A stretch of DNA of 64,000 nt from JAJXWB01 sp965246795. Lineage in GTDB: Bacteria; Pseudomonadota; Alphaproteobacteria; Rhizobiales; Beijerinckiaceae. The position numbers and the translations under genes are program-made. Numbering within the stretch: position 1 is the first letter of the stretch; every line of letters begins with the position of its first letter. Positions 26,028 through 33,015 of the stretch are shown piece after piece. The notes below the pieces were generated by a model. The model saw nothing but the letters and a program-made list of their open reading frames with translations, did no database searches and was not told where the DNA came from. Location: assembly GCA_965246795.1 (NCBI GenBank), contig CBDFFN010000013.1:372001-436000 (forward strand), given 5' to 3'.

Positions 26028-27236
26028 CTACGCACGAAGCGCGATGATTTGCCCGCCGCGCCGCATCTCGTCGCAACGATTCGACCACCAATCCATCATC
26101 CGCACGCGCTCGTCCCAAAAGTCGGCGCGCGCGTAAGCGCGGCGAACGCTGTCGTTATCGACATGGGCAAGCTGCCGCTCGATCGCATCCGCGTTCCACG
26201 AGCCGCTTTCGTTCAACATCGATGATGCAGCCGCGCGGAAGCCGTGGCCGCTCATTTCATCCTGCGTGAAGCCGAGACGGCGCAGCGCGGCATTGATCGT
26301 GTTCTCACTCATGCAACGAGCGCCAGAGCGCACCGAAGGGAAGACGAAGCGGCCACGTCCCGTTAGGGCATACAGTTCGCGCAGAACCGCGATGGCGCGC
26401 CCCGACAGCGGAATGCGATGCGGACGCCGCATCTTCATCTTGATGGCCGGTATCGTCCAAAGCGCCTGATTGATGTCGATTTCCGACCACTCGGCAGACC
26501 GCAGTTCGCCCGGCCGCACGAATGTCAGTGACAGCAATTCGAGCGCGAGCCGGGTTTCCGGCGCGCCCTCATACTCCGCCGTCGCGCGCAACAGCGCACC
26601 GAAGGCCTTTGGCTCGATGATCGCAGCGCGACTGCGGACCACCGGCGAAGCGATCGCGCCGCGCAAGGCAGCCGTAGGGTCGGCATCGGCCCGGCCCGTT
26701 GCCACGGCGTAGCGAAATACTTCACCAATCACCGCTCGTATGCGCCGTGCTGTCTCAAGTCTGCCGCGCGCCTCGACTGTGCGAAGGACTCCTAGAACAT
26801 TCGGTGCCGTGATTTGCGCGATTGGCTTTGCATCGAGCGTCCTCGCGAGGCCAAGCAGCCATTCGACTTTGACGAGCGTCTGATCCGCTTTTCCTTCGCT
26901 GCGCTTCTTTGCGAGCAGTTCGGCTGCAACCGCACCGAACGTGTTGGCCGACGATGCTAAGGACGCAGCCTTGGCGTCCTTGCGGGCGGCAGAAGGGTCG
27001 GTGCCAGAAGCGAGCAGTCGCTTGGCCGCATCGCGCGCCTCTCGCGCTTCCTTCAATCCGACAGCGGGATAGACGCCGAGCGCGAGCACCTTCTGTACTC
27101 CGGCGAACCGATACGCCTGACGCCATCGCTTCGCGCCGTCCGACGCGACCCAAAGTTGGAGACCACCGCCGTCCGACAGTTTGACGACTCCCGGTCCGGG
27201 CTTGGCGTTGCGAACGGCAACTTCGGTAAGCGGCAT
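26028..27236 (-). CDS. Tyrosine recombinase, P4-type integrase
   Basis: The 402-residue protein has the N-terminal DUF4102-like arm-binding domain (MPLTEVAVRNAKPGPGVVKL and LGVYPAVGLKEAREARD), a core-binding domain, and a catalytic domain with SLTFVRPGELRSAEWSEI (first Arg), HGFRAAASSMLNE (His-x-x-Arg) and ERQLAHVDNDSVRRAYARAD with the nucleophilic Tyr. All five catalytic positions appear present, so it may be active. It is oriented with its start toward the tRNA-Phe 3' end, 165 bases away, the standard layout for tRNA-targeting islands. It should catalyse integration and excision at the tRNA gene. Confidence 0.95.
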   Translation of the reverse strand: MPLTEVAVRNAKPGPGVVKLSDGGGLQLWVASDGAKRWRQAYRFAGVQKVLALGVYPAVGLKEAREARDAAKRLLASGTDPSAARKDAKAASLASSANTFGAVAAELLAKKRSEGKADQTLVKVEWLLGLARTLDAKPIAQITAPNVLGVLRTVEARGRLETARRIRAVIGEVFRYAVATGRADADPTAALRGAIASPVVRSRAAIIEPKAFGALLRATAEYEGAPETRLALELLSLTFVRPGELRSAEWSEIDINQALWTIPAIKMKMRRPHRIPLSGRAIAVLRELYALTGRGRFVFPSVRSGARCMSENTINAALRRLGFTQDEMSGHGFRAAASSMLNESGSWNADAIERQLAHVDNDSVRRAYARADFWDERVRMMDWWSNRCDEMRRGGQIIALRA

Positions 27237-27306
27237 GTTGGTATCGCCTGCGTTGGTATTCCGTAGTTACCAACAAATGTACCAACGACCGGAACAAGAT
27301 ACCAAC
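27237..27306. promoter_or_regulatory. Cluster of five TACCAAC/GTTGGTA repeats, candidate integrase arm sites
   Basis: Between the integrase start and the tRNA, GTTGGTAT occurs at 27237-27244 and 27252-27259, and TACCAAC (the reverse complement core) at 27268-27274, 27280-27286 and 27300-27306. Two copies point one way and three the other, 12-20 bases apart. Arm-type sites of tyrosine recombinases have this look, and the position over the int promoter would also allow autoregulation. Binding is inferred. Confidence 0.55.
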
Positions 27307-27400
27307 GCACGCCACCGGACATAATCTGACGCAAAATACGCCGAAACCAGAGTAAAATCAGACTTCTACGGATGATTTCGGACGATTATGGATGGTGATG

Positions 27401-27476
27401 TGGTGCCCAGGGGCGGAATCGAACCACCGACACTGCGATTTTCAGTCGCATGCTCTACCAACTGAGCTACCTGGGC
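27401..27476 (-). tRNA. tRNA-Phe (GAA)
   Basis: Read on the minus strand the 76 bases fold as a full cloverleaf: acceptor GCCCAGG/CCTGGGC, D arm GCTC-AGTTGGTA-GAGC, anticodon arm TGCGA-CTGAAAA-TCGCA with anticodon GAA, T arm GGTGG-TTCGATT-CCGCC, and encoded ACCA end. Its 3' end faces the integrase, making it the probable attachment site. Confidence 0.97.
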
Positions 27477-27539
27477 GTGCCGGCCGAAGCGGGCTGCGCC
27501 GCTTATAGAAACGCCCCCGACGCTTGTCCAGCGAGCGCC

Positions 27540-27737
27540 TCAACCTTGCTCGTCATCGACCTCGACTGGCTCGCCAGCGATTGCATAAGAGCCCGACATC
27601 CAGCGCGCGAGGTCGACGTCGCGGCAACGGCGCGAACAGAACGGCCGAACGTCTTCCGCACGGGGTTTTCCGCACACCGGGCATTTGCCTTCGGACGTCG
27701 CTGCACCGGCCTTATCGAGCGGCGCATCCGCCTTCAC
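27540..27737 (-). CDS. yacG: DNA gyrase inhibitor YacG, zinc-binding
   Basis: The 65-residue protein has the YacG zinc finger: CPVCGKPRAEDVRPFCSRRC gives C-x2-C and C-x3-C ligands, followed by RDVDLARWMSGSYAIAGEP, the standard YacG continuation. In E. coli YacG binds GyrB and inhibits gyrase. It starts at a GTG at 27735-27737 that overlaps the maf stop codon (GTGA), so it is translationally coupled. The infA-maf-yacG order is common in Alphaproteobacteria. Confidence 0.9.
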   Translation of the reverse strand: MKADAPLDKAGAATSEGKCPVCGKPRAEDVRPFCSRRCRDVDLARWMSGSYAIAGEPVEVDDEQG

Positions 27738-28366
27738 GCGCGATCGACCCAGCCGGCGCGAATTGGAAAGCCCTCGCCGTCGAGCAGCGCGAGCGTCTCG
27801 TAAAGCGGCAGGCCGACGACGGACGCGTAAGAGCCAACGAGCTTCACAACAAATGCGCCAGCAATGCCCTGGATGGCATAGCCGCCGGCCTTTCCACGCC
27901 ACTCGCCCGACGCGAGATAGGCTTCGAGATCGGCACCCGACAAGCGTTTGAAACGCACGCGCGTCTCGACGAGACGCTTCCGCTCGCCGCCTTTCGGGGT
28001 GATGAGGCTCACGCCGGTGTAGACGCGGTGCTGACGCCCCGAGAGCAGACGCAGACAGTCACCCGCTTCTTCGACAAGCTCGCATTTCGGTAGGATACGG
28101 CGGCCAACAGCCACAACCGTGTCGGCGGCGAGCACATAGGCGCCGGCTAGATCGGCATTTGCGGCGGCGTGTTTCGCGGCGGTGTGCGCCTTGTCGGACG
28201 CGAGTCGCGCGGCGAGCGCACGCGGCAAGTCCTTCTTGCGCGGCGTCTCGTCGATGTCGGCGGGAAGCAGCGCCTGCGGCTCGATGCCGGCCCGCTGCAG
28301 AAGTTCGAGCCGACGCGGCGACGACGACGCAAGGACAAGGCGCGGCGTCGCGGTCGCGCGGACCAT
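27734..28366 (-). CDS. maf: Maf family nucleotide pyrophosphatase
   Basis: Maf proteins hydrolyse non-canonical or particular nucleoside triphosphates and are linked to septum formation. The 210-residue protein begins MVRATATPRLVLASSSPRRL, containing the signature ASSSPRR, then DIDETP and AYVLAADTVVAVG, with the family's catalytic Asp. The mid-segment GKAGGYAIQGIAG is also diagnostic. The stop of infA lies 1 base upstream of the ATG, and yacG overlaps the end, giving a tight three-gene operon. Confidence 0.95.
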   Translation of the reverse strand: MVRATATPRLVLASSSPRRLELLQRAGIEPQALLPADIDETPRKKDLPRALAARLASDKAHTAAKHAAANADLAGAYVLAADTVVAVGRRILPKCELVEEAGDCLRLLSGRQHRVYTGVSLITPKGGERKRLVETRVRFKRLSGADLEAYLASGEWRGKAGGYAIQGIAGAFVVKLVGSYASVVGLPLYETLALLDGEGFPIRAGWVDRA

Positions 28367-28367
28367 G

Positions 28368-28586
28368 TTACTTGAACCGGTAGGTGATGCGGCCTTTGGT
28401 GAGATCGTACGGCGTCATCTCGACCAGCACGCGGTCGCCGGTGAGCACGCGGATGCGGTTCTTGCGCATCTTTCCCGCCGTATGCGCGATAATCTCGTGT
28501 TCGTTCTCCAGCTTCACGCGGAAGGTCGCGTTCGGAAGAAGTTCGGACACGACACCGGGAAACTCGAGCAATTCTTCTTTAGCCAT
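28368..28586 (-). CDS. infA: Translation initiation factor IF-1
   Basis: The 72-residue protein is a full-length IF-1 OB-fold: MAKEELLEFPGVVSELLPNA, AHTAGKMRKNRIRVLTGDRV and MTPYDLTKGRITYRFK. It occupies the ribosomal A site during initiation. The ATG at 28584-28586 sits behind an AAGGATTTCG site. It is the first gene of the infA-maf-yacG cluster. Confidence 0.98.
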   Translation of the reverse strand: MAKEELLEFPGVVSELLPNATFRVKLENEHEIIAHTAGKMRKNRIRVLTGDRVLVEMTPYDLTKGRITYRFK

Positions 28587-28689
28587 CGAAATCCTTGAGA
28601 GCGGCCGTCCCGCGGCGAAAACAACGCGGGGCGGCGCGCGCACCTTCTAGAGCAAAGCACCCGTCAAGCAAACACGGGACAGAAATAGT

Positions 28690-29109
28690 TCAGGCGCTGC
28701 GGCGGCGCTGCTGGCCGAGACCCATCTTCTTAGCGAGATTGGACCGGGCGGCAGCGTAGGTCGGCGCAACCATCGGATAGTCAGACGGCAGGCCCCACTT
28801 CTCGCGATATTGCTCGGGCGTCATATTGTACTGCGTCCGCAGGTGGCGCTTGAGCGATTTGAACTTCTTCCCGTCCTCGAGACAGATGATGAAGTCATTC
28901 GTGACGGACTTCTTGACCGAAATCGCTGGACGCGAGGCTTCAGCCGGTGGCGTGCCAACCGCAGGCCCAACGACTCGCACCAGCGCCGCATGCACATCGC
29001 CGATGAGGACAGGCAGATCGGCCGCCGGGACCGAATTGTTGCTGACGTAGGCCGACACGATGTCGGCAGCCAGCTCGATAAAATTCACAGAACCCGTCGC
29101 CTCGCTCAT
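28690..29109 (-). CDS. mucR: MucR/Ros family zinc-finger transcriptional regulator
   Basis: MucR proteins are H-NS-like or zinc-finger regulators of exopolysaccharide, motility and cell cycle genes in Rhizobiales. The 139-residue chain has the N-terminal oligomerisation helix (FIELAADIVSAYVSNNSV) and the C-terminal finger CLEDGKKFKSLKRHLRTQYN, continuing MTPEQYREKWGLPSDYPMVA, the family hallmark. The finger ligands are the Cys and the two His positions of the family pattern; only the first His (KRHL) is evident, as in many MucR-type proteins of this order. It stands alone, and MucR proteins usually repress their own promoter. Confidence 0.94.
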   Translation of the reverse strand: MSEATGSVNFIELAADIVSAYVSNNSVPAADLPVLIGDVHAALVRVVGPAVGTPPAEASRPAISVKKSVTNDFIICLEDGKKFKSLKRHLRTQYNMTPEQYREKWGLPSDYPMVAPTYAAARSNLAKKMGLGQQRRRSA

Positions 29110-29484
29110 ACTTTTCTCTCGCCACGCATCTTTCGGTTCAACTCATATCACCAATGCAAAACAGGCCAGCCCCAAGTGGCGGAGAAGAATCCGTTGCGGT
29201 GAAGATTTCCCGATACTCAATCCGGACGTCATACGCAAGATAAAGCGCCGTTCATCTTCGGCTTGGGAGACGATTTTTCTGTCATGAAGCGGCGACCCGC
29301 GAATCTTTGCCTGCTTTTAGTTGCCAAATCTTGGACGATCCGCTGCCCTTGAGGGTGGGTCGCCGGGCGGCTACCAACGCCGCCGAGTGGCGGAAACCAG
29401 CGTGAAAGAACCAATGACCGGAATAACGAAGCGTCGTTCGGCATCAGGCCCGGCACGTCCCGCCGCCGTGCGGAGCGATGGCGC
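29110..29484. other. Intergenic region between mucR and ptrB
   Basis: These 375 bases separate divergent mucR and ptrB and should carry both promoters and MucR sites. AT-rich stretches near 29140-29160 and 29265-29285 (ACGATTTTTCTGTCATGAAG) stand out. No coding frame with family similarity or sufficient start signal is seen, and I could not define promoter boxes with confidence. Confidence 0.4.
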
Positions 29485-31647
29485 GTGACCGACACGATCA
29501 TCGCGGCGACACAACGTTCGCCATGGGACGCGACGAAAACACCACCGGACTCCCGAAGGGACCCGGCGGGCCAGACGGTGCACGGCATCGCACTGCGTGA
29601 CGATTATGCCTGGATGCGCGCGGAGAACTGGCAGCAGGTGCTGGCGGAACCCGAGGCGCTGCCGGCCGACATCCGCGACCATCTCGATCGCGAAAACGAT
29701 TATTCCCAGACGATGCTGGCGGACGTGTCCGCCCTGCGCTCGACGCTCAGCGGGGAGTTGCGCGGCCGGATCAAGGAAGACGATGCCGAGCCGCCGATCC
29801 CGGACGGGCCGTGGTCCTATTACACGCGCCACCGGCTTGGGGGTCAGTATCTGCTCGCCTGCCGGCAGCCTACAGACGGCGGCGCCGAGCAAGTGCTCTT
29901 CGACGGCGACAAGGAAGCCGCAGGGCACACGTTCTTTCATATCGACGCGGCGCTGCATTCGCCCGACCATCGCCTGCTTGCGTGGAGCGTAGACGACAAG
30001 GGCTCGGAATTCGCCGCGATCCGTACACGCGATCTCGTCAGCGGGCGCGACGGCGCCGATGTCGTGACGCAGACCGACGGCACCATCGTCTGGATGTCCG
30101 ACAACCGGTCGTTTCTCTACGTCCACCTCGACGACAACCATCGCCCGGCAAAAGTCTTGCGGCACGTGATCGGCACCGATCCCGCGCACGACGTGCTGGT
30201 CCTCGAAGAGAGCGATCCGCGCTGGTTCATCCACCTTGGACGATCTGCCTCGGAGCGTTTCGGCATCGTCTCGATGCATGATCACGATGGTAGCGAGAGC
30301 TGGCTGATCGACCTGCATGACGCCGGCGCGCCGGCGTTGCTCGTGTCGCCGCGCAGCCCGAAGCGCCGCTACGAGGTCGAGCATCACGGTGACGATCTGC
30401 TGATCCTGACGAATGCCGACGGCGCGGAAGACTTCAAGATCGTCAGCGCGCCATTGTCCGCCACCGATCACGCGCATTGGCGCGATCTCGTCGCGCATCG
30501 GCGCGGCCGCATGATCATCGATATCGCTGTTTTCGCCACCTTCATCGTGCGGCTCGAACGCGAGGATAGCCTGCCACGTATCGTCATCCGGGACGCGGCG
30601 AGCGGCGAGGAACATGCGATCGATTTCGACGAGGCGGCCTTTTCCCTGCGTATCGTCGACGGCTTCGAATACGACACGTCGGTGCTGCGTTTCGTCTATT
30701 CGTCGATGACCACGCCCGCCGAAACTTTCGATTACGACATGCGAACCCGCGAACGCGTGCTGCGCAAGCGACGCGAGATCCCTTCCGACCACAACCCTGC
30801 GAACTACGTCACCCGACGTCTTTTTGCGCGAGCATCTGACGGCGAGCTTGTGCCGATTTCGCTGCTCGCACGCGCAGATCTCGACAGACCCGCACCGTGT
30901 TTGCTCTACGGGTACGGCGCTTACGGCCACTCGATTCCCGCCGGTTTCGAAGCCAATCGCTTTTCGCTTGTCGATCGCGGCTTCGTCTTCGCCATCGCGC
31001 ATATCCGTGGCGGCACCGACAAGGGCTGGCACTGGTACGAAGACGGCAAGCTCGGCAACAAGCCGAACAGTTTTTCCGATTTCGTTGCCGTAGCGCGGCA
31101 CCTGATCGCGGAAGGCTGGACGGAGGAAGGTCGCATCGTCGCGCAGGGCGGCAGCGCCGGCGGTATGCTGATGGGCGCAGTCACCAATCTCGCGCCAAAA
31201 CTGTTCGCGGGTGTGATCGCCGACGTGCCCTTCGTCGACGTCATGAACACGATGCTCGATGCGACACTGCCGCTGACGCCGCCCGAATGGCGCGAGTGGG
31301 GCAATCCGATTGCCGATGAGACGGCGTTCAAGACGATGCTGTCTTATTCGCCCTACGACAATGTGGCGGCGACGCACTATCCCGCCATCCTCGCCATCGG
31401 CGGACTCACCGATCCGCGCGTCACCTATTGGGAGCCGGCGAAATGGGTGGCGCGCTTGCGCGCAACCATGACGGGCGGCGGCCCTGTGTTGCTGCACACG
31501 AACATGGGCGCCGGACACGGCGGCGCGTCGGGACGATTCGATCAGCTCGACGAAGTGGCGCTGGAGCAGGTGTTTGCGTTGAAGGCCGTGGGTTACGAAC
31601 GCCTCGAATTGCTGCGCTCGTCCTCGGCCTCGCGCTCGTCGGCATAG
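29485..31647 (+). CDS. ptrB: Oligopeptidase B, S9A family serine peptidase
   Basis: Oligopeptidase B cleaves short peptides after basic residues in the cytoplasm. The 720-residue protein has an N-terminal seven-bladed propeller (residues about 80-420) and a C-terminal alpha/beta-hydrolase domain with GGSAGGMLMG (nucleophile Ser), GLTDPRVTYWEP (Asp) and NMGAGHGGASGRF (His). The catalytic triad is complete. The best start is a GTG at 29485 (MTDTIIAATQRSP) with GGAG about 11 bases upstream. Its last 18 codons run across the 3' end of a convergent gene, adding a serine-rich tail (LLRSSSASRSSA). Confidence 0.93.
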   Translation: MTDTIIAATQRSPWDATKTPPDSRRDPAGQTVHGIALRDDYAWMRAENWQQVLAEPEALPADIRDHLDRENDYSQTMLADVSALRSTLSGELRGRIKEDDAEPPIPDGPWSYYTRHRLGGQYLLACRQPTDGGAEQVLFDGDKEAAGHTFFHIDAALHSPDHRLLAWSVDDKGSEFAAIRTRDLVSGRDGADVVTQTDGTIVWMSDNRSFLYVHLDDNHRPAKVLRHVIGTDPAHDVLVLEESDPRWFIHLGRSASERFGIVSMHDHDGSESWLIDLHDAGAPALLVSPRSPKRRYEVEHHGDDLLILTNADGAEDFKIVSAPLSATDHAHWRDLVAHRRGRMIIDIAVFATFIVRLEREDSLPRIVIRDAASGEEHAIDFDEAAFSLRIVDGFEYDTSVLRFVYSSMTTPAETFDYDMRTRERVLRKRREIPSDHNPANYVTRRLFARASDGELVPISLLARADLDRPAPCLLYGYGAYGHSIPAGFEANRFSLVDRGFVFAIAHIRGGTDKGWHWYEDGKLGNKPNSFSDFVAVARHLIAEGWTEEGRIVAQGGSAGGMLMGAVTNLAPKLFAGVIADVPFVDVMNTMLDATLPLTPPEWREWGNPIADETAFKTMLSYSPYDNVAATHYPAILAIGGLTDPRVTYWEPAKWVARLRATMTGGGPVLLHTNMGAGHGGASGRFDQLDEVALEQVFALKAVGYERLELLRSSSASRSSA

Positions 31648-32105
31648 ACCCGCAAAGCCTCCAGCGACGGAAAGGTCATCGTGCCTTCCGGCGTCAGCGC
31701 ATCCACGGTGCCGTCGGCGAACATGACGTAGGTCGCGTCACCCGTAACGTGGCGACCGACTTCGGTCCGATCATCGTCACTCGACGCTTCGTCGTGCTGG
31801 GACGCTTGCGGCGGTGAAACCTTTTCCGGCGCGACGGGGGCTAAAGCGGTGGCCGCCGTATCCTGTGCGGGCACCGGCACGACGCTTGTCTCCGCAAGCG
31901 CATCGGAAATGTCGCCGAGCCGCACGAGCACCGCGGACAGCGCCGCAATGACGAGGCCTGCCGACAGCATCGTCGAACCCGCGATGACCGAGGTCCAGCC
32001 GCGCTCGACCTGCACGATCTCGAGCCCGGTCCAGACCCACCAGAGCCCGGTGCAGGCGAGGCAGGCACCCAGAAACAGGACCAGCGATGGAACGAGACTT
32101 CTCAC
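31593..32105 (-). CDS. Membrane protein of unknown function (170 aa)
   Basis: The protein opens with two membrane helices (SLVPSLVLFLGACLACTGLW and SVIAGSTMLSAGLVIAALSA), followed by an Ala/Pro-rich linker and a conserved-looking C-terminal domain GDATYVMFADGTVDALTPEG, then TMTFPSLEALRVYADERE. Similar 'FADGTVD-TFPSLEALR' tails occur in Rhizobiales hypotheticals in my memory, but I cannot name a family. It starts at a GTG at 32103-32105. Its last 55 bases are antisense to the ptrB end. Confidence 0.75.
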   Translation of the reverse strand: MRSLVPSLVLFLGACLACTGLWWVWTGLEIVQVERGWTSVIAGSTMLSAGLVIAALSAVLVRLGDISDALAETSVVPVPAQDTAATALAPVAPEKVSPPQASQHDEASSDDDRTEVGRHVTGDATYVMFADGTVDALTPEGTMTFPSLEALRVYADEREAEDERSNSRRS

Positions 32106-32237
32106 ACGCTCTTCTTTCTTGACGCCAGCGCGACGTTGCGCCGGTCTTGCGGTTGCCGGGGCACCCGCGCCTTTCTAGGTATTGCTCCGGGGACGGCCCA
32201 TGCGGCCGTCAGACCCTCAACGATCCCGGAGATCGCC

Positions 32238-32834
32238 ATGTCATTCGAATTGCCGCCGCTTCCCTACGCCTACGACGCCCTGCAGCCGCACATGTCCAAG
32301 GAAACGTTGGAGTTTCACCACGACAAACACCACAACGCCTATGTGACCGCCGGCAACAACCTGATGAAGGGCACGGAATTCGAAGGCAAGTCCGTCGAAG
32401 AGGTGGTGAAGGGCTCGTTCGGCAAAAATCAGGCGCTCTTCAACAATGCCGGCCAGCACTTCAACCATATGCACTTCTGGAAGTGGATGAAGCCGAATGG
32501 CGGCGGCGCCATTCCGGGTGAGCTCGAGAAGGCGATCACCTCCGGCATCGGCTCGGTCGACAAGATGAAAGAGGAATTCACGCAAGCCGGCGTGACGCAG
32601 TTCGGATCGGGCTGGGCTTGGCTCGCGGTCAAGGACGGCAAAGTGCAGGTGATGAAGACGCCGAACGGTGAAAATCCGCTCGTGCATGGCGCGACGCCGA
32701 TCCTCGGCTGCGATGTGTGGGAGCACTCGTATTACATCGACTACCGCAATCGGCGGCCCGACTATCTCAAGGCTTTCCTCGATCACCTCGTGAACTGGGA
32801 ATATGTCGCCGAGCTTTATTCCAAGGCGAAGTAG
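32238..32834 (+). CDS. sodB: Superoxide dismutase, Fe/Mn family (probably Fe type)
   Basis: The enzyme dismutates superoxide. The 198-residue protein begins MSFELPPLPYAYDALQPHMS and has metal ligands in EFHHDKHHNAYV, NHMHFW and DVWEHSYYIDYRNRRPDYL. The helix before the second ligand reads NNAGQHFNHMHFW, with Gln in the position typical of the iron type (E. coli SodB Gln69), rather than Gly as in manganese enzymes. No signal peptide, so cytoplasmic. It is followed by a 24-codon membrane gene after 81 bases. Confidence 0.96.
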   Translation: MSFELPPLPYAYDALQPHMSKETLEFHHDKHHNAYVTAGNNLMKGTEFEGKSVEEVVKGSFGKNQALFNNAGQHFNHMHFWKWMKPNGGGAIPGELEKAITSGIGSVDKMKEEFTQAGVTQFGSGWAWLAVKDGKVQVMKTPNGENPLVHGATPILGCDVWEHSYYIDYRNRRPDYLKAFLDHLVNWEYVAELYSKAK

Positions 32835-32915
32835 GACGGCCAGCGGAACCTTGAGCGGGGCGGGTCGTTGGTGCGCCAGTGCAACGGCTCGTCCACGCGC
32901 TAGGGGAGAGAGCAA

Positions 32916-32990
32916 ATGAACGGCATTATTTATCTCGTCGGTCTCGTCGTCGTGGTCCTCGCGGTCCTGTCCTTTTTCGGACTGCGCTAA
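32916..32990 (+). CDS. 24-residue single-helix membrane protein
   Basis: An ATG at 32916, preceded by GGGGAGAG at a good distance, opens a 24-codon frame that ends in TAA at 32988-32990. The peptide is MNGIIYLVGL, a run of nine Val/Leu/Ala, then SFFGLR: one membrane helix with a positively charged C-terminus. Near-identical tiny proteins annotated as hypothetical recur in Rhizobiales in my memory. The strong ribosome site and clean hydrophobic pattern support a real gene. It could be co-transcribed with sodB. Confidence 0.72.
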   Translation: MNGIIYLVGLVVVVLAVLSFFGLR

Positions 32991-33015
32991 ATTCGGCTGA
33001 ACGCGGCGTGGCGCC

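Noticed and set aside
24640..27400. Second copy of the tRNA-Phe 3' end as far att site
   Set aside because: I scanned for the last bases of the tRNA and found only short chance matches such as ATCGAAC near 25710.
29371..31518. 715-codon open frame antisense to ptrB
   Set aside because: Arg/His-rich composition and no motif; the sense frame has a complete catalytic triad.
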